64,000 bases of DNA from Scolanthus callimorphus (Eukaryota; Cnidaria; Anthozoa; Actiniaria; Edwardsiidae), in NCBI GenBank assembly GCA_033964015.1, contig CM066919.1, forward strand, positions 26,184,204 to 26,248,203. The letters run 5' to 3'. The translations under genes and the position numbers were made by a program. Below, one piece after another: positions 42,601 to 64,000 of this stretch. The notes under the pieces were generated by a model. It saw nothing but the letters and a program-made list of their open reading frames with translations. It was not told where the DNA came from and made no database searches. Positions within the stretch are counted from its first letter, which is position 1, and each line of letters opens with the position of its first letter.

Positions 42601-45035
42601 CGTGATAACTAGGTTCTACTAACACAAAATATGAGCACATTTACACTTTATTACTCGACCATTTCTGACTGATATTTTACAGGGAGTGAAAGAAAAAAAA
42701 TCTTATTTGCGAAGGATTTTTGCCGGGTTTTCGCAATGTGTTTCTTGGCTAAAGGCCGTGGAACGGGTTGTCAATGATAGATTAGTATAATTATTTGAAG
42801 ACCAAATCACAAAAGGTTTTCGTTTTACGGATATCTACGGGCTCATTTTTCTGGACTACTTGAAAACATGTCCTTTAGATGATTTCAGTGATTTCAGACA
42901 AGGTTCAGAGTCGAGTGTAAATTATTTCACTTTGTTTGATCACGATGCGTTTTGTTTTTCAACATCCTACAGGGCGAAAAGCAAAGCCTAAAGGTTATTC
43001 GTCTATCAGCTACACGATTAATTCTAGAAATTTAAGTTTCCTCTCTTTCAAACAGTGAATATTCCCATAAATCTCCGAAACTAGATAATAACTTGTTGTG
43101 TTTGAGGACACAAGTCGTGAAAAAGCCAGTAACTAAAGGTCACATTTTTCACTCGCCGTCACCGAACGCGTGTATCTTTGCGAGTTCGCTATCAATTTAC
43201 TTATTGAGTTTTTGCCAAGCGCGGAGTGAATTGTTATCGGGATGAAATTTTTTGCTTTTTCCTTTACTTTTTATAATTTCAACTATTTATTTATCCTTGC
43301 AGTCAGTTGCTTTTCTATCGTCAGTGGTAACACTATTCCATCGCTAGAGGCAATTACCACTAATTATTCGGGAATTTTAATCGTCATTTACTTAGAGAAA
43401 GAATATACCTCTCCAAACGAATATTATTTCTGTATTCTGACAAAACGTATAACGCATCAGCTATCTAAAAAGAAACGTCAAAGCATTTCGTTTGCTAAAA
43501 AATAATCTACCTCCAACGGAAAAAATCAATAAAAGTGAAACCTCCTTTTGATGTATCAGCTGAAACACAGTTTATTTTCGCAACATTACAGAAAGCCTAA
43601 ATGTTTTTTTTTCCTTTTGTGAAGTTTATACGACTCGTCGGTGAGACCACGCGAATTGAACTTTTTCTGCTATTGGGAAAATGTTGTGTACAGACGACAA
43701 AAACATGTTATGCAAAAATAAACACAACCGAGCGAGCATTTGGCGAGTTATTTTATAGATCAATTTCTTCACCATGTGGATGAAGAGTAATCACGTGATT
43801 TTAGACAAAGACCATACACACCTGGGCATGATAAACCAGACAACCAAACTTCTGTTGGGAAAAGGAGGAAATGTTCACAATATTTTATTATGAACTTTAG
43901 GTGAATAAAGCTTAGTTGTGTAAATCTTCGATCTAGAAAAAATATTTTCTAGTATAATAATCTTGGTTATGTGGATAGCGTGTTTATGCACATATATCAT
44001 AATGTAAACGTGAAAATTGTTATTAGCTATCTAAATTTAGCAGCAAATAACTTGAATTATGAAATTTCAAGACTAATAGTTCTAAGTGTGTCTTTTTCAT
44101 TATCAAGCTACTTTTACATAGGTTGTCTTTTGAAAAAAAAAGGTCCTATAAAAGAACTACTCCCTAAATACATTTTAGGGGTTTCTGAACAAAGAAAGTG
44201 AGAAATATGCATATCTCATAAAATCTGAAACTGCAAACAGGTTATTCCTAAGCATAATTATAAGTCTTCACATAGAAGAATAAAAGGAAAGTACAACAAA
44301 TATTTAATATTAAGCTTTTGAAAACATATCACATGGCAACGACACAACAAAATGCCAGAGAAAAGTTAATTACTAGAGCAAGTTAAACATCTAAACAGGA
44401 TAATATGTAGCTTATTATAATTACTTTGACGAGCATTGTGGCATATTATCCGGGCTCTAATGAACATTTTGGCAGGCTCTAATATATAGAGCCCACTGCT
44501 CTGAGGTCACTGCTATGACGGTCACCAAAACTTGCATCTTGTTTTTGTACTCAATGCTCTCCAAAGTTATCATAATTGTAGTAAGTAGTTGATGTTCTTG
44601 GGCGTAAATATATTTTGGGGCCTTCTCAGTGCTCATTTTAGCCCACGTGCATGACTGAATTGGACCCAAAACATATTTACACCCATGCTGACAATGGATG
44701 TTTTTACCTATAATAGCCTATTTTAACAATTTGAAGTTTAGGCATTAACAATGTCAGTTTACTGAATTAATAAATGAATTTAACTGCTGTATATTAGGCG
44801 ACCTCTGATCTGGATATTGCAGCATCATTAAAACCAGTAACACACAGTCCCTTATATTCTACCCAATATCATATGCAGCTTTTAAATGAATTTCTTCAGA
44901 AATGTTCTGTGAACATCTATAACGTGATTTCCAACATAAGTTAAAGACATGCCTTAGCTCAGCCTTGAACCCACAAAATTTAATTTATAAAACATAGTAA
45001 CTCCCTCAATATGATCCCTGATTTGATATTTTAGC
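39700..45035. other. AT-rich stretch without recognised gene
   Basis: Over 5 kb with no exon that I can match. The longest frame with any feature is 43,242-43,505 (+, 87 codons), starting with a hydrophobic stretch like a signal peptide (FLIF-type residues through VSCFSIVSG), but it has no further support and its codon use matches the AT-rich background. TTGCTACGCGACCTTCAAAAT and its inverse recur at 39,778 and 40,000. The 3' part may hold the l(3)mbt-like promoter and first non-coding exon. Confidence 0.5.
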
Positions 45036-62889
<17,854 letters not shown>

Positions 62890-63129
62890 TGAAGGATGAT
62901 GATAGAAATAGTTAGTTCAGTGAAAGATGACCGACAAAGCAGGGCACGCCCAAAACAGACGGCAAATACGCATACAATAAGGGCGCCAAAATTCCCTGCT
63001 TGCAGTGTTATATGCGATCTACAATTTCAATTCCTGCTTGCTTATATGCGAATTTTCTAGCGAAGGATCTGTCAGCAGGTTTCTAGAATGCCAACAGTCT
63101 TCATCGTTCGCTCAGGCGCGAGAGCGATA

Positions 63130-63327
63130 ATAGACCTCCTCGGCTTGCTCGTTTGTTTTGCCCATTTCAGATCACGTGGCATTCCCATGAGTATTCTCTC
63201 TTTCTTTTTCTGCTACGCACCGAAGGATATATGAATATGGAAGCATTCCAAACAAAGAGAGAATACTCAGGGGATGCCACGTGATCTGAAATGGGCAAAA
63301 CATTACGCCCAAGCCGAGGAGGTCTAT
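63130..63327. mobile_element. Inverted-repeat element downstream of the l(3)mbt-like gene
   Basis: 198 bp. Arms ATAGACCTCCTCGGCTTG, CCATTTCAGATCACGTGGCA and GAGTATTCTCTCTTT with complements on the other side, around a loop of about 60 bp. A decayed relative is at 3,490-3,580. Confidence 0.78.
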
Positions 63328-64000
63328 TCAAATGCTGTGGTCCAAAGAATCTTCTAGAGAGCTGCAAACTAAAGGCCGGTTTTTATACTTTGTCGCGGCG
63401 ATTTCTGTGTAATCTTTTGTGACAAGTGTTATAACCACTTTAGTGGGCGTTAAAGTGCTACTGAATTGAGAACGGACACTACAACATAGGTCAACCTTTA
63501 AATGCGAAATCGGATTTACTTTAATAAGTGCTCGGTCCTGATATTTTCAAATTAGTTCGATATCTTGTTCGGTAATATCGGACGTTTGTCCGGACAATGT
63601 CCAACGTCCACCAGTTATTTGGAGATGTTTGTTGGGTGGGATCTATCGGCTAGATAGATCATTTTAAAATGTATATAGTGCTTTACTAAAAAGACTAATG
63701 AGAAAGGAGTATATTATAATTATTGTAAATAGAGGTAACAGGATAAGGGGAGAAAGATATCAACGAGCGCTATTTTCACAAACGTCGTTGCATTTCAACC
63801 ATTTGCAAATAAACAACTTTTTCGCGTTGAACATTGTCTGTCCTCTTTTTATATGGTTTCTCCATTCTTTCGAGAAAACTAAGATGACGTGATAAATCTG
63901 TAATTGTTTTAGTCCGCGCTACACGTTCTTGTCTAAAGTTCGAGATCCATATAGCAGTCCCACTCACTGCTGGTTTTTAAAACTTTTTCAAAACTATTCA
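63328..64000. other. Window end, no gene recognised
   Basis: Starts with a fragment AAAGGCCGGTTTTTATACTT / CGCGGCGATTT that resembles the MITE at 7,025-7,321. The rest is AT-rich without recognisable coding sequence. Confidence 0.4.

Noticed and set aside
43242..43505. 87-codon frame with signal-like N-terminus
   Set aside because: Only a hydrophobic start; no homology, no splice context, composition like the surrounding AT-rich DNA.

Overview
The window looks like genomic DNA of a cnidarian, most likely an anthozoan (coral or sea anemone). Its genes have introns with GT/AG boundaries, it encodes animal-type proteins (an l(3)mbt-like chromatin reader, a LITAF-domain protein, a lipoxygenase with coral-like iron-binding motifs), and it is full of short inverted-repeat transposons and CR1/L2-like retrotransposons. 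The species call is inference; I could not run any search.

Layout. 1-7.6 kb: a CBR4-like short-chain dehydrogenase locus on +, apparently a pseudogene: two single-base frameshifts and a 1,017-bp DNA transposon inside the first coding exon. A shrunken inverted copy at 37.7-38.95 kb lacks that transposon and shows the empty site. 8.0-16.3 kb: a nine-exon lipoxygenase on -, convergent with the CBR4 locus, complete through the catalytic His/Asn ligands but with an abnormal C-terminus that lacks the terminal Ile. 16.7-19.8 kb: a CR1/L2-like LINE on -, with endonuclease and reverse transcriptase, degraded by frameshifts. 21.9-23.0 kb: a second, 5'-truncated LINE. 24.1-25.1 kb: a satellite of about 115 bp period. 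25-32 kb: inverted-repeat elements, no gene recognised. 32.7-37.5 kb: a three-exon LITAF-domain gene on +. 39-45 kb: repeats, then AT-rich DNA without a recognisable gene. 45.0-62.9 kb: an l(3)mbt-like gene on + (acidic/lysine-rich N-terminus, FCS zinc finger, three MBT repeats, two C2HC zinc fingers, SAM domain).

The most striking object is at 50,937-58,834. A 7,898-bp element that is almost entirely one giant palindrome (two arms of about 3.93 kb around 54,885) sits inside the exon for MBT repeat 2. It is flanked by a perfect 6-bp target-site duplication (GACCGT), and its termini begin AG and end CT, as Polinton/Maverick elements do. Each arm carries the same mirrored gene set: a zinc-finger plus P-loop NTPase resembling packaging ATPases of Polintons and related DNA viruses, a PC4-like ssDNA-binding protein, a broken second PC4-like ORF, a small protein overlapping the ATPase end, and an acidic 176-residue protein. 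No polymerase, integrase or capsid gene is visible. It splits the host exon at the Asp-Arg codons whose Asp corresponds to the methyl-lysine-contacting Asp355 of human L3MBTL1.

The host genes do not form a pathway; they are unrelated single genes. The common theme is transposition: several elements have readable target-site duplications, and the two CBR4-like copies serve as reciprocal empty sites for each other's insertions.
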